This document shows positions 1 through 11,536 of a DNA stretch of 64,000 nt, piece after piece. The position numbers and the translations under genes are program-made. The notes beneath the pieces are model-generated. The model ran no database searches. It worked only from the letters and a program-made list of their open reading frames with translations, and had not been told where the DNA came from. The first letter of the stretch is position 1. Every line of letters begins with the position of its first letter. The DNA is from Euphorbia lathyris (lineage: Eukaryota; Streptophyta; Magnoliopsida; Malpighiales; Euphorbiaceae), in the NCBI RefSeq assembly GCF_963576675.1, contig NC_088915.1:45785501-45849500 (forward strand). The letters run 5' to 3'.

Positions 1-919
1 TAAAAAAATTATTTATTCCACCATAAAACTTGTCATCTATTATATCAAAACCTTATACCTTAATTTTGATCATTTTAATTATTTTTTTTATCTTAATCGT
101 TTTAATTTTCTAAAGCTCGTGTAAAATATATACAGCTTATTTTTTTTAAAACTGAATGATTAATTAATTAATATAAAATATGAAAATGTATTAAAATTAT
201 TAAAAAGTACAAATCATTGAATTTTATAAAAATAAATAAATCATTCGTCTTTAATTAAAATTCTAAAAAAAAATTAATCAATTATTTTCAAAATTAATTT
301 AATTTGAATTATCATATATTAATTTCAAATATACATAATATAAAAAAAATTCATAACATAATATAAAATTACTTAAAAGTAAATATATCAATTTATTTAT
401 TTATCTAACTAAATTATATAAAAGTTTCGTATCCCGTGCATCACAGACTAGTTAATTAATATAATTTAAGCAAGTTACAAAATTATTAAAACATTTATTT
501 AACTATTTAAGCACATTGAATGGACTAATCAAATTTTTTACTAACCTATTTGCTTGCGCGTTCTTGCGTTGCCATGACAAATCGAAAAAGATTTGGCTAA
601 GTCCATCCACGCGCTTACCCCACACTTTTCAAATAATACAAAATATTGAATTGTTGAATACATCATCATTCATCAACTTAGCAAGAAAATCGGATTGAAC
701 ACCTCAACTCAACTTATTTAAACTGAGATCATTAATTTTATAAATTCACATAGTATAATAAAAAAATAATTTGATATTTTATCACTTAAAAGGGATCATG
801 GGATAATTGTAAAATAAATAATTATTTTAAATAAATTCAATTCAATTCGTCAATACATTTGTTTTATACAAGTTGTAAATTAACACCAATCAATTTTTTT
901 AAACCGAATTTAAGAGACT
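1..919. other. AT-rich intergenic DNA
   Basis: No credible gene is visible; the only small ORF, at 516-698, resembles no family I know. Around 425-453 the sequence GTATCCCGTGCATCAC followed by GACTAGT resembles the decayed 3' terminus of a plant Helitron, which usually has a short GC hairpin and then CTAG next to T. The hairpin arm is not intact here, so this is only a hint. Confidence 0.5.
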
Positions 920-2134
920 TAGGGCCCGTTTGGTTCAGCTGTTGCGGTTGCTGTTAGCTGTTTGCAGTTGCAGTAAGCTGTTAGCTGTTTGTAGTTACAG
1001 TAAGCTGTTCGCTGTTTAATTACTAGTATTTGGTAAAATTATATTAAACTGTTGCTGTTCGGATTTAAAATGTCTAAAATGGACATGTTTTAAATTAATC
1101 AACGATGAAATTATAAAAGGAAAAATATGAAAAAATGCTCATAATGTTTGTGATCTGTTATTAACGGTGATAAAAAAAAGGTACATATGTGAAGTGTAAA
1201 TGACAATATTCATGACCAAGAAGACAATTTAATAAATTATTTCTCAAATTGACACAACTTGTCAATGTTAGGGGTAAAATTAATTTTGGCTGCCAACATT
1301 AGGAGTATAATTGCACAATTTTAGACATTAGAGCATCTCCAAGAGACTCTTAGTGGGCTCTCTAAAAATAATATAAATAATTGACTCTTAGTGATTTAAG
1401 AGTGACTAAGATATATCATCTCCAACAATGCTCTTTATATTCACTCCTTATTTATTATTTTATTATTAAGATTATTTTTTTATTGTTACATTACCAATAG
1501 TGTGAGGAGAGAGACACATCAATAATAAATTATTAATAAAAAATGAAGTTAGGAAACACTAAGAGGTGGAGAGAGACTCTCTATTAATAGAGAGGATTGA
1601 GAGGCTCTTAGTGATTTGAGGAGCCACTAAGAGGCTGTTGGAGATGAATTTTCATTCTCTATCCTCAAATTTTAACTTAAGAGCCAACTTAAGAGGTTGT
1701 TGGAGATGCTCTTAAAGGTAAAATTGCTCTTAGCTATAAATGTTAGAGATATTTTTACACCTTATCCTATTATAAAATAAAAAATGTGTTACACAAATTA
1801 ATAAAAATAATCTATATAAAAAATAAAAAATTTATTGAACGCAACAAAACGTTGTTCTTCCGGTAATTATGTTGTAGAAATATAAATAATGTTAAAGAAT
1901 AAACATATTTTGTGGAAATAAGAAGGATAATTTTGTCAATAACAAATAACTACAAACAGCTGTTTATGAAAAGCTCCAATTAGGAGCTTTTCGTGAAACA
2001 CTCCAAAACGCTGCAGTTTCTAGAAAAATGCTAAACGTTGCGGTTATATAAACCTAATCAAACGCTATATTTTATGCGGTTTGGAGTGAAACACTAAACG
2101 CTCATCCGAAAAAGCTAAAACAAACATCCTCTTA
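920..2134. mobile_element. hAT-like non-autonomous DNA transposon, interrupted
   Basis: The left end TAGGGCCCGTTTGGTTCAGCT and the reverse complement of the right end (near 2112-2134) form an imperfect terminal inverted repeat of about 20 bp. The inner subterminal parts are rich in repeated CAGCTGTT/GCTGTTAGCTG motifs on the left and related AACAGCTG-type motifs on the right. No transposase ORF is present. A Tourist-like MITE (1331-1711) sits inside and splits it. I could not identify a clean 8-bp target duplication, so the ends are approximate and the hAT assignment rests on the GGGCCCGTTTGG terminus. Confidence 0.5.
1331..1711. mobile_element. Tourist-like (PIF/Harbinger) MITE
   Basis: This 381-bp element begins GAGCATCTCCAA and ends TTGGAGATGCTC, a perfect 12-bp terminal inverted repeat. 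It is flanked on both sides by TTA, the 3-bp target duplication typical of PIF/Harbinger elements. Internally it holds further inverted copies of AGAGACTCTTAGTG and GAGGCTCTTAG motifs. It has no coding capacity. It is inserted in the older hAT-like element at 920-2134. Confidence 0.85.
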
Positions 2135-2225
2135 ATGTATAAATTTCTTCAACCAACGGTTTATTTATTGTATAGTAATTTATAATAGAAAACATCACAA
2201 AATTAATAACATGTCGATTATGATT

Positions 2226-2629
2226 TAGGTCTTGTTTGTGAAATAGTTGTTAGCTGATTACCTTTTTAATTACCTGATTTGACTAGCTAGTTTGGTTGTA
2301 TGATTGTGTAAACTTTTTTGGTAAAACTTAGATGATTACTAATAGTTGTTTGTATAAAATGATAAATAAGTATATGATAAAGCCTTTATTTGGGATTAAA
2401 TGATAGTAATTAAAAGTAAAAATATCCTTAAAAAGAGATGGAACAATAAGCTAATTGAAAAGGCTCATAAAACCAATTTTTTCAAAATTAGCTTTTTGGA
2501 CCCAATAAACTCTTTCAAACATCTTTTTACTAAACACCAGTATTAGAGGTTTGACTAGTCAAAACCTGTAAAGCGGCCCAAACTTCTAATTTTTCTCCAA
2601 AAAGTTTTTTTTTACCAAACAGGGCCTTA
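2226..2629. mobile_element. Short hAT-like MITE
   Basis: The left end TAGGTCTTGTTTGTGAAA and the reverse complement of the right end, TAAGGCCCTGTTTGGTAAA, form an imperfect inverted repeat around about 400 bp of non-coding AT-rich DNA. The CCCTGTTTGG terminus resembles hAT-type MITEs. No clean target duplication was seen, so the exact boundaries are uncertain. Confidence 0.45.
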
Positions 2630-2794
2630 GTTTAAAATCCAAACGTAAATATGATGGTGTGTTTTTAAATTCTTATCGGAAATTTTCTATATTAAAATTT
2701 ATCATAATTAATTTTCTTATAAACAGTTAGAAATTACTTTTTATTCCCTCATTGGTTCATAAAAAATGATTTATGTGAATAAGCATATTTATAT

Positions 2795-3333
2795 TGATAT
2801 CGGGCTAAATGACATCGCATATGTGACGTCATTATTACCCTCGTTACAGTCTAGACCTAAGCATAACAAATGCCCAAACGCATCCAAGACGGTCCCAACA
2901 GGACGAAAACCCTTGACGTGGCCCAAAGCCCAACGAACTACGACCCATCACCCAAAGTCCAAGCCTCCAAAACCTCAACACATCAAAAGACCTTCTAGAA
3001 TCCTACGAGATAAAAGATTCCTCATAGGCTTCGGAATCCTTGAGGGATACAAATCCTAAGCTTGTAAGGATTCCTACGGAGGTGACAAACCTTAAACATA
3101 ATCATGCACTATAAATACACAGGTATAAGCACATGGTTCAGTACGTTAACCACTATCTCTAAACTAGTCCATTCCATTCCATTCCATTCGGTCTTAGATC
3201 ATAAACTGACTTAGGCATTGAAGTGGGTTTGCCGGACTCCAGCCACGTCTAACTTGCTTATTGTTTTACAGGCTCTAATACGGTATCAGATCATTATCAT
3301 GGTCAAGTCACGTGACCAAGTTCAGGTTACAAG
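2795..3333 (+). repeat. 5' LTR of retrotransposon family A
   Basis: It starts TGATATCGGGCTAAATGA and aligns by eye along its length with the LTR at 34302-34853 (roughly 80-85% identical) and with the reverse-oriented copy at 54789-55267. Shared landmarks are CCTTCTAGAATCCT, a TATAAATA box at about 3110-3117, CTAAACTAGTCCATTCC and GTTTGCCGGACTCC. A tract of three or four CCATT units lies near 3172-3190. The 3' boundary is placed just before the putative primer-binding site. A gag remnant follows. Confidence 0.75.
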
Positions 3334-3355
3334 TTCGGTGCGGTGGGCATGGATT
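3334..3355 (+). promoter_or_regulatory. Putative primer-binding site of family A
   Basis: The sequence TTCGGTGCGGTGGGCATGGA follows the LTR directly. Very similar sequences follow the LTRs of family B (5508-5528) and element C (reverse strand, about 17330-17351), which supports a shared priming tRNA. I did not identify the tRNA. Confidence 0.5.
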
Positions 3356-3493
3356 TCGATTATCCACCATCTATCAGAATATTCGGTAATGGCTCAATTT
3401 GGTCGAGTTCATTTGGAAATCCACCGGAGTAATGATGAAGAGGTTGATCAGCGTGTAGAGAACCAGCCCCGATTAGACCTTTAGTACCAGCTC

Positions 3494-4890
3494 TTGGTGA
3501 ATGAAGTATCCCACAAATTCGCCCAGAATTTAGCAGCCATGCAAAAACAGATGGATGACATGAAAGACACCCATGAGTTAGAGATGGTCGATCTGCAGCG
3601 ACAATTATGGAAAGCAAAAGAGGGTGAGCGAGAAAAGCTCGAACGGGAGGTAGAATCAGGAGGGGTCTCCTTTGGGACCCTTAGGGCCTTTTCTCGAAGC
3701 CCATCACCTACACAAAGGTATTCTAGATCAAGGAGCCCTCCTAGGCACCATGCAGGGCAAAGGAAGCCGAGGGGCGATGAAAAGCCTCGGGGACGAAGCA
3801 AACACCGTTCCCTAGCGAAACCCCGAAACAGATGAAGGTTTAGAAGGGTGCACCACTCAGCAAGGAAGATATATTGGACCTCATAAAGAAGAACTCGTCA
3901 CGAAAGTACGGTTCTCGAGACGGATATTCAAACTTAGCAAAGACCAACACGCCTCTATCGAAAGAAATTCAAAAGCAGCCCATGCCTCATGGATTCTAGT
4001 GCCTCGGGGATTCTAGGTCACAACCTTTGTACAGTATGGAGGAGTGGGCGACCCTGTTACCCACGTCAAAAACTTTTGACGAATCATGGAAGCGACTATG
4101 ACTACTGACGCTGTCATATGCTATATTTTCCCCACTACTTTGATGGAGTCAGCAACCTTTTGGTACGAGCAACTCCCGATCGAGTCTATTCGTAACTTCA
4201 ATCAGATGGCAGAGTCCTTTGTAGACCATTTTATCACCTCAATACTAGAGGGAAATACCATGTTGGACCTCAATCGAGCAATCCAGAATGAGGTGAATCT
4301 TTGGCCTAGTTCATCGAGAAGTTCCAAAACATGGTCATTCATGTGAAGGAATTTAATATTCGCGGAGCTATTGATGCTCTGGCAAGCAGCTGCTCGACCA
4401 AAAGGTTTCCAGGAATAGATGAAGTGAGCCAGATATTACATCCATTGGGACGAGCATAAGCCTAACCAGTTATTTCGGAAAGAGTAACCCGGCAAGGACA
4501 AATTTCCTATGAAGGAAGAGAGCAATAGACAAAGCACTAAAAGGCCTCGAGAGTAGAGGGATAAGCCATGGCATCCCTTTAACACTCCCAAGAAAGAAAT
4601 ACTCTTTTGGGTGAAAGACAATAAGATGCGAATCAAATATCCACCTAAATTGAAAAAGGGTCGAAGTAATGGGAAATATTGCCACTTCCATAAGAGTGAA
4701 AGGCATGAGACAGAGGAGTGCAGACAATTGGAGATAGAATTGGAAAAAAATGACAGAAAGCGGCAAGTTAGACCACATTCTTGAAAATTTTAAAAAAGAA
4801 GGCGAAAAGGAGAAAGAGAGAAAGAAGGAAGGCCGAGCCCATCGTGGAGTGATCAATATGGTGGAAAGAGTGTTTGTCCCTTGTAAGATA
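3494..4890 (+). pseudogene. Degenerate gag of Ty3/gypsy family A
   Basis: The gag capsid polyprotein is broken into several frames. The first segment (3494-3835) has a heptad-like coiled coil (aa about 5-55) and then an Arg/Ser-rich tail with RSRSP-type repeats. The second (4086-4346) holds the capsid core with ATFWYEQLP and FVDHFITSI, the same order as in the family B gag. Further frames to about 4890 keep a zinc-knuckle-like CHFH...HETEEC pattern near 4679-4725 and end at GVINMVERVFVPC. No protease or polymerase follows, because family B sequence starts at about 4949. Multiple frameshifts and stops make it non-functional. Confidence 0.7.
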
Positions 4891-4948
4891 GAATTAGTTC
4901 CAAAGGGAGGTGAATAGAACGATTGGGTTAATTTAATCCTTTATAAAT

Positions 4949-5505
4949 TGTTATAGTATTAAATCATTTGAGCTTATGACAAGTGGGCCCATTATGATTT
5001 AAAAAGCTCAGATAGACTATGCCCAACATAAAGAGAAATGGAGGGTTGTGGTTATGGCTTAGGTATGGACCGAAGGTAGTCATTCGACCATCTTCGTGTT
5101 GCCGAAGGCAGTCATTCGGCCATCTTCGTGTTGCTGAAGGCAATTTCTTAAAAAGGATATTTGGAAGACACGTGGACCAATCAAAGCACTAGATTCTAAA
5201 TACACACTCCTAATTATCATAAACATAATGGCATGCAAAGATAGGATCCACTGACCTATCATAAGCTGCCTCGTGTCTGAGATATTACTTTAGTTATGTA
5301 TAAATAGTAAGTGCTCCTAGAATCGAGGTAACTCATTTCTAATCATTGAAGTACATTCTTGTTAGTCTTTGATATTCTCTAGTTTATTAACTGACTTTAT
5401 CATCAGACAGGGTTTGCCTGTCTCTGGTTCCTTTTCTGATGGTTGTTGTGTTCTTAGGTGATCGACGCTTTGATCAAGAAATCAATATACAAAAATACGA
5501 TAACA
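4949..5505 (+). repeat. Putative 5' LTR of retrotransposon family B
   Basis: This segment precedes the family B gag. It begins TGTTATAG and ends GATAACA, an imperfect inverted terminal pair like that of element C. It has a TATAAATA box at 5299-5306 and ends just before a primer-binding-like sequence. Inside are two tandem copies of about 32 bp containing AGTCATTCG-CCATCTTCGTGTTGC, at about 5080-5141. No matching 3' LTR was found in the window, so the assignment rests on position and terminal signals only. Confidence 0.5.
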
Positions 5506-5507
5506 TT

Positions 5508-5528
5508 TTAGTGCGGTGAAGGTGGATC
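5508..5528 (+). promoter_or_regulatory. Putative primer-binding site of family B
   Basis: TTAGTGCGGTGAAGGTGGATC lies between the putative LTR end and the gag start. It matches the core GTGCGGTG-RR-RTGGA seen in family A and element C. Confidence 0.45.
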
Positions 5529-5542
5529 TTATTATGTAAAAG

Positions 5543-7030
5543 ATGGTCTATGTTCAGTCGTCAATGGTTCATCCCACAATTGGGCCTCTTTTTCAGTATG
5601 TTACTCCACCAATTGCTCAACCAATGGTTCATTCTCCAATTCTACCCAATCAAAGAGTAGAAGATATTCCCAGCTCTTCAGCTACAACAAATCGTGGCTT
5701 GTTGGACTCTCGTACTCAACCTATTCCTCCTCTCTTTGTCATGTCAGGTCTTGATCAGCAAATTGAGACTTGTTTGGGGTCATTAAAGCCTCAGCAGTGG
5801 TGCTTTATGGATAATTTGACAAAGCAATTAATATACAACATGGGTTCTGTTCAAGAATCTATGAATATTTTAAGGGCTGAACATGCTTCTCAAATGGAGG
5901 CGGTGCGTTTGGAATTGTTGGAAGCAAGAAGGGGAGTTAAGAATGTGGAAGGAGGAAGTTCTGTCGTATGTCCTGCAGGACATCACACTGTGAAGACATG
6001 TCCTAAGAAGAACGATCGTTTGACAGAGTCTCAGCTGAAGAGGAGAATAGAAAGGCCGAGGGAAAGGTCTGATAGCCCTCAATATAGGAGATATTCACCT
6101 TCTCCAACTAGGCCCCGACCTTCAGTTAAAGGAGGAAATTTAAGATCCCCGAAGCGACTAAGATATGATCGTTATGATTCTCCTAGGGAATCTAAATCTC
6201 CTAAACCTCGTAATTTGGAGCCTGCAAAGCAAAAGGATCTTTCTTTGAAAGAGGAAATGTTGAATCTTATTAAGGGTGAGCTTCGGCAAGCTATGAAAGA
6301 GGAAGGGTTCCAGGCTAAAAGCTCAGCGGAAATTGAGATTGAAACCCCATTAAGTGCAAATATCATGAGCTAGAGAATGCCGAGAGGATTTAAATATCCG
6401 GTGCTAAAGGATATAATGGGATGACTGATCCGATGCTTCATGTTAAGAATCTTCAAAGGGCTTTGCAAACTACTACAACCACTGATGCGGTCATGTGTAG
6501 ATTCTTTACAACAACATTGAGGGACTCGATGACATATTGGTATGATCAGTTGTTGCTAGGATCTATTCGGCCATTCAAGCAAATGTCCCAAGAATTCTGT
6601 GATCACTTTATAACTTCCATTCCAGAAAGCAAAACTATAGAGGATTTGAATTATCTGGTTCAAGACCCAAGTGAGTCATTAAAGGAATGGGTGGAAAGGT
6701 TTCAAAGAGTGGCAATCCAAGTAAAGAATTTGAATATTGGGGCAGCAGTTGAGGCTATGGCAGGCAATTGCCGAAGCAAGGATCTTTCTAAGGAACTGAC
6801 AACTAAGAGACCCTATACATTTCCAGATTTAATGAGGAGAGCCAGGGATTTCGTGAAGTGGGATAATCATCGCTTGAATCCTTTGCTGAAGGAAAGGTTG
6901 AGTTTGGTGCATCAACCTAAGGAGGGGAAGAACGACAGGGGCAAGGAAGAGTAGAGGAAGTTCAAAGTGAACGTAGAATGTAATTATATACCCTTAAATG
7001 CCCCTATTTTTTATTATATTGAAGATTAAT
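5543..7030 (+). pseudogene. gag of Ty3/gypsy family B (frameshifted, no pol)
   Basis: Two long ORFs cover gag: 5543-6373 (276 aa) and 6421-6954 (177 aa), in different frames. The first has a coiled-coil segment (aa about 85-135), an Arg/Ser/Pro-rich basic region (aa about 165-225) and a charged region. The second is a Retrotrans_gag-type capsid core with TDAVMCRFFTTTLRDS, YWYDQL and FCDHFITSIPES, then ESLKEWVERFQRVAI. It is clearly related to the family A gag. Sequence similar to the gag C-terminus (IPLNAP) is readable to about 7027. No zinc knuckle, protease, reverse transcriptase or integrase follows; only about 160 bp separate it from the antisense gene. One frameshift and several stops are present. 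Confidence 0.75.
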
Positions 7031-7190
7031 CTTAGGCATGCTTAAAGGATTCTAGTCACAATCATCATGTCGAAAAATTCTAAAACAGACAAGGAAATTT
7101 ATCTATGCATTTGCACAAACGAATAAATAGATAGAATTTTTATAAAAATTATCTAAATATTCGACAGATTAAATAAATTACAAAGAAAAA

Positions 7191-7912
7191 TTAATTTGGA
7201 AGATGTGGCTCCGGAAATTCTCCTTCATCCGGAATTTGAGGGTAATCCGGATCCTCCGAAGGAAAAAGATTAACCCATAAGTCAAAATCAGCTTCAGGAA
7301 TCTTATCCCCCAGGGTCTGAAGGAAGTACACTCGATATTGTAGAGATTTTTTGTTTCCAAGTTCTTCTGCTTCTTCTTTTGCTTGAGCAATCGTAGCCAC
7401 GATTTGAGCCTTTAGATCTTCGGTTGTCTTTGCAAAATGAGCTTCAGAATTAGCTTTTTCTTGATTTAAGAGGGAAATTCTTCCTCGAAGTTCATCATTA
7501 TTGGCTTGAACAAATGACATCATCTTTTCAGCCTTCTCTGCTTTCTCCCTCACTGCTTCGGCCTCAGCTTTGGCCGAATCTAGTAGTGAAATAGTTTCGG
7601 CCATTTTATCTTTCAAGGCACCGAGCTCGTTCTCAAATTGGTTTCGTGCATTGAGATATTTATCTGAATTGGCTTTCACAACATCATGTTTTCCTTGTAG
7701 ATCCTTCAAGGTATGCAGATGTTTCTTGATAAGATCATCCTTGGAAGAAATAAGTTCTTCAAGTTCGTCGATACGAGCAGCTTTCTGGAGAGCCAACTTT
7801 TAAGCTTTTTCCGAAGGTGAGGCTTTTGCTGCTTTTTGTCAATTTCTTCCCGGGCTATAAACAACTCACTTCTAACATTATCTAGCTCTTTCAAAGCTTC
7901 GACAATAGAAAG
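7191..7912 (-). pseudogene. Antisense gene of family B, C-terminal part
   Basis: A 201-aa reverse-strand reading frame (7191-7796), with a second frame (7706-7894) upstream, encodes a long alpha-helical coiled coil rich in Glu, Lys and Ala and an acidic C-terminal tail. It runs opposite to the family B gag. It is the C-terminal half of a gene whose N-terminal half lies at 17837-19814; element C and its ATGAT target duplication separate the two. Its arrangement (globular domain, then basic/acidic linker, then coiled coil) parallels the antisense gene of element C at 8682-10890. One frame change near 7800 may be an intron or a mutation. Confidence 0.65.
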
Positions 7913-7917
7913 ATGAT

Positions 7918-8397
7918 TGATAACACTGGAGAAAACTTCTCGATCGGATCCCGTCCCTGTGAGGCACCGCTGGGATCGGCCGGGGACACTCCGATGCCAA
8001 AGTCAGTAGAATATATGAAGAGTAAATCGTATTGACAAAGCTTAGAGAATGTAAAAGTAAGTGTACCTTGATAGCCTAGAAAGGTAGGCTATATATAGTT
8101 GAGGAATTCGTAACCCCTAGGTAACTAGAAAGCCTCCATTAATGCTCATTTAATGGCGGTTACAAGTTACTCTTAATTTGGCGGTTTGAGACTATTAATG
8201 ATTCATTTAATAATCATTTATGGCCGAGACGGCGGCCAGCCGTTATCTAGGTAAATGGAGAGATTCGCCTAAGAGATCCGCCAGCGGATCTCTTAGAGCT
8301 GATCTAGGGTGATCCGCCAGACGGCTTCCTTTGCTACGTGGCATATCTTAAGGTAATTATCTCTTTTGGTCCTCATGATAATATCCTAATGTTATCA
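7918..8397 (-). repeat. 3' LTR of element C
   Basis: It is 480 bp, bounded by TGATAACA and TGTTATCA. Compared with the 5' LTR I see only A/G near 7966 and G/A near 8192. A TATATATAG box lies at about 8090-8098. Confidence 0.93.
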
Positions 8398-8415
8398 GAA
8401 GCCCCCCAAAATGCC
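8398..8415 (-). promoter_or_regulatory. Polypurine tract of element C
   Basis: Read on the reverse strand, TTTTGGGGGGCTTC abuts the 3' LTR. This is the expected plus-strand primer site for a reverse-strand element. Confidence 0.75.
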
Positions 8416-8681
8416 CTTAAAGTCCTTTAGGGCTTTTGGACTTCTGCGCGCCGTCTTATGCTTCCGCATTTAATGTGCACTCTGTCCAATGTCCTTTGAT
8501 GGCCGACACGTGTAATAGCACACTGTCCTAGAAACGTTTCAAAAACCATCTTCATCTTTCGGAGTTTCTCTTTCCTTCTCATTTTCCATCCTCTCCCATT
8601 TTCGAAGCCTTTCCTCAGAAACTTCAAAGATCCTACCCAGGCTTCTGCATTTCCATGTAAGTGCTTTTTATTTTACTTTGA

Positions 8682-10890
8682 ATGTTTAGAAGTTCATCTT
8701 CATCCTCTGGGTCGACTTCCGAACTCTTTAATTCGACGTCTTCTCCTAAGATTGAAGTAGATTTTAGTTGGACCACATCCTCGTCGGAAAATTCCCAATC
8801 TTCTGTTGGCGAGATTAATTCTGGTCCAACTGAGTTCAATAACTCGGCGCGTAACCCTTACCAGACTCGTTCCATCGGAAACCCTTCTTTCTTTTCCGGT
8901 TTTACTCCGGCTGGTGCCCGTAACCGGTTTCTGGGTTTAATGGCCTCTTCTTCTGTTCCTGTTAGAAAAAAGAATCCTCGAGCGAAGTCTACTTCGTCTC
9001 ATATGAGTGCCGCGGATTTGGCGAGTCTATCGGATCGCTTTCCGTGGATCAAAAATTATGAAACCCAACTCCCCGCTTCTCATCAACGCCCCTCCAATCC
9101 GCCAAAGGGCTTTTTTACTGTATTTTGTAGTCATATTGAGAGAGGGTTTTGCCTTCCTCTTCCCCAGATGTTGGCGGATATCCTCTCGTATTTTGACATC
9201 GCCGTCAGCCAGCTACACCCCAACGGCTGGCTTGACATGGCGTTAGATTGTTATCTTGCGTCAAATTTAGGCGTAGTGTATAATGGCCGAATCTTTAGAG
9301 CCTTTCACAAACCCTTCAGGAGGAAGTCGGAGTCTTATCTTACATTCGCCAAATTTGGTGTTTATTCGCCCTTTTACGACAAAATGTCCAACGTTCATAG
9401 CTGGGATGAGAGTTTCTTCTACGTGAAGATAAAGGAGGATGAACCGTTAGGTTTTCCTTCTGTCTGGAACTTTCGTCCGCTACATATGGCGGGTGACATG
9501 CGAATCTTAACACACAGTGATGAAGAGGTGGCGGATCTCATGAAGCAGATTAAGGCTGATGCATGGACGTATGCGGATGCCTTAGCCTTCATGATGAGTG
9601 ACATTCCTCTGATCCGCCGAGTGGAGGATCAATTCATTTATTCAAAAATTACTCAGTTTGATCAAGGTACTTTGTATAATTCAGGAGCTTTAATTATTCT
9701 GATATCTTCTTTGGCAGGGGTGTGTCTAAGGCAAATCGTGCTCTTGCAGAGACGCGCAGGATGTTTCAAGAAGAGGAAGCCCGCAAGAAGAATCAGGCGG
9801 CTAACCCTCAACCTGATATGTGCAAACGCCCTATGGAGATGGCTATCGATCTGCCGTTGAAGAAGAGGCGGCCCAATACTATTGGGAGTACCAAGATAAT
9901 GGCGGACGCGATTAAATCCGCCAAACCTACTGAGAAAGTGGTTCAGGTAATTCGTCTCTTGATTTTGTTTCCTGCTCATCTGATTTTAAAGCGGCGTATG
10001 GTTTTTCCTGTTTGCGCAGATGGCGAAGCCTGATATCGGTGGATATTGGTCCGCCAAGTTTGGGGTTCAAGGAACTTTTGAGAATGAATCTCTCTTGAAT
10101 GACCTGGACGAAGCTTTAGGACAGGTGGGAGAAGTACAAAAGGATTACGACCAAATCCCCGAATCGATCCACGTCCATAAGGGAAAGTCTGAGCTTCTTT
10201 CGGTGAGTATTAAAAGAATATGATGATTTGTTTCGTTCTTAGACTAAATCCTTTTGTTTTCCTCAGCTGTATGCCCGTTTGCGCACTTTGGAGAATGGAG
10301 TTCTTCAGAATGTGGCGAATAGGGCGACTATTGAAAAGTTAGAGAAAGAGATAGCGAATGCCAATTCCACTATTGCCACCGCCAACGCGAACCTAGCTTC
10401 CGCCACAGCTGCTTTAGTTCTTCGAGACGGGGAGATACAAAATCTGAAGGCAAAAATAGCTTCTGATGCTAAAAGCCATGAAGATGCTCTTGGGGAAGCG
10501 GAATACACGGCGGGCGAACATGCATTCTTTTATGGAGAGATGCTTATGGCGTACTTCTCTTTAGCCCATCCTGAAATTGATTTCACAGATCCTGAGTTCA
10601 TTGTCCCCGAACCGGAAGATGTGGCAAGGTTCAAGAAGATGCCCAATGCCAAGGAGTACCTTCGCAACTATGTGCGAAAATGGATGAAGGGAACCTTACC
10701 GGATGCCAAAACTTCTACCACATTTGTGATGGATGACCTCCAGGAGATGCCGTCCAAAGCTGATTCTGAACAAAAAGGGGATAAGGAAGTATCTCTTGAA
10801 GGCGGATCCCTGACTGTGGAGAAGAAAGACCCTCAAGCGAGCGTTGGGGGCGAAGGAAGCACAAAAGAAGATGCTCCTATTATCATTTAG
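8682..10890 (+). CDS. Antisense, apparently spliced gene of element C (Transposase_28-type)
   Basis: It is coded opposite to gag-pol, between pol and the 3' LTR. Exon 1 (8682 to about 9666) gives a Ser-rich N-terminus and, from about aa 110, a domain with GFFTVFCSHIERGFCLPLP, LADILSYFDIAVSQLHPNGW and a late FPSVWNF. This is the pattern of the plant Transposase_28 'putative gypsy type transposon' domain. Exon 2 ends at 9946, exon 3 is 10020-10202 and exon 4 is 10267-10890. The last two introns (9947-10019, 73 bp; 10203-10266, 64 bp) have GT-AG ends and keep the frame exactly. The first gap (GT at 9667, AG at 9717) does not keep the frame, so that junction is uncertain or mutated. Exon 4 is an Ala/Asn-rich coiled coil with an acidic tail ending near APIII. 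Function is unknown. Confidence 0.75.
9947..10019 (+). other. Predicted intron in the antisense gene of element C
   Basis: The donor is CAG|GTAATT and the acceptor is TTTGCGCAG|ATG. The exons on both sides are phase 0. A stretch of T lies ahead of the acceptor. Confidence 0.65.
10203..10266 (+). other. Predicted intron in the antisense gene of element C
   Basis: The donor is TCG|GTGAGT and the acceptor is TTTTCCTCAG|CTG. It is 64 bp, phase 0, with a T-rich 3' end and an in-frame stop inside if not removed. Confidence 0.7.
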
Positions 10891-11536
10891 TTAGCAATTT
10901 TTGTAAAAACTTTTCAAGTATAATTCCAAACATTGCTATGTATAAACATTATTTTACTTTTATCCTTGCGCAGGACAGTGTTTTCAATGTGAGTATGTTT
11001 AGGATTTTTGTTTGAAGTAGGTGGCCATCCATACTTCATTGTATGAACCTTTGTGAAGGTTTGAAGATGTTCTATTCCTTCTTTAGAGGAAGTAAAGCTG
11101 CCCAGGGGTTCAATTTGCTACCTATCTTTGAGGTGAAATGACCCACCCGTAGGACTTGTGAATTCCTTTTTGAAAAGGATAAGAGAGTGTAAAGACCTTG
11201 CGTCCAAGGATCGTTTTAACTCTTATTGGAGATTGGGATCCGCCCGGAGACGGATCCGCCCATAAGATTAATCCTCTTATGTGCTTTAGGATAGCGATAT
11301 ATTGCGAATGTGGAGAGCGTTGGGTGCCTCCCTTTCTTTTTAAGACTGGAATATTGATATTGCAGCAGTAAACTATAAAAAGAACATGAATAATAAAACC
11401 AACGATATTTATTAATGGGATGAACACCTTATTACAGCGGACAGGTCTTTATAGATGAGCCTCATCAAAACCCTTAACAAGAAAAACCCCATGGGAAAAA
11501 GCTTGTTAAAGGAAAAAGAGTACTCAAGACCGTACT
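10891..11536. other. Non-coding gap of element C between the converging genes
   Basis: The antisense gene (+) and the integrase gene (-) converge here. I see no conserved ORF; the reading frames at 11122-11427 and 11412-11666 (-) are not recognisable. This interval would hold the 3' ends of both transcripts. Confidence 0.6.

Noticed and set aside
516..698. 60-aa forward ORF
   Set aside because: AT-rich surroundings, no family resemblance and no promoter; chance ORF.
2766..3484. Forward ORFs of 97 and 88 aa
   Set aside because: They lie in the family A LTR and leader and are not shared by the other LTR copies.
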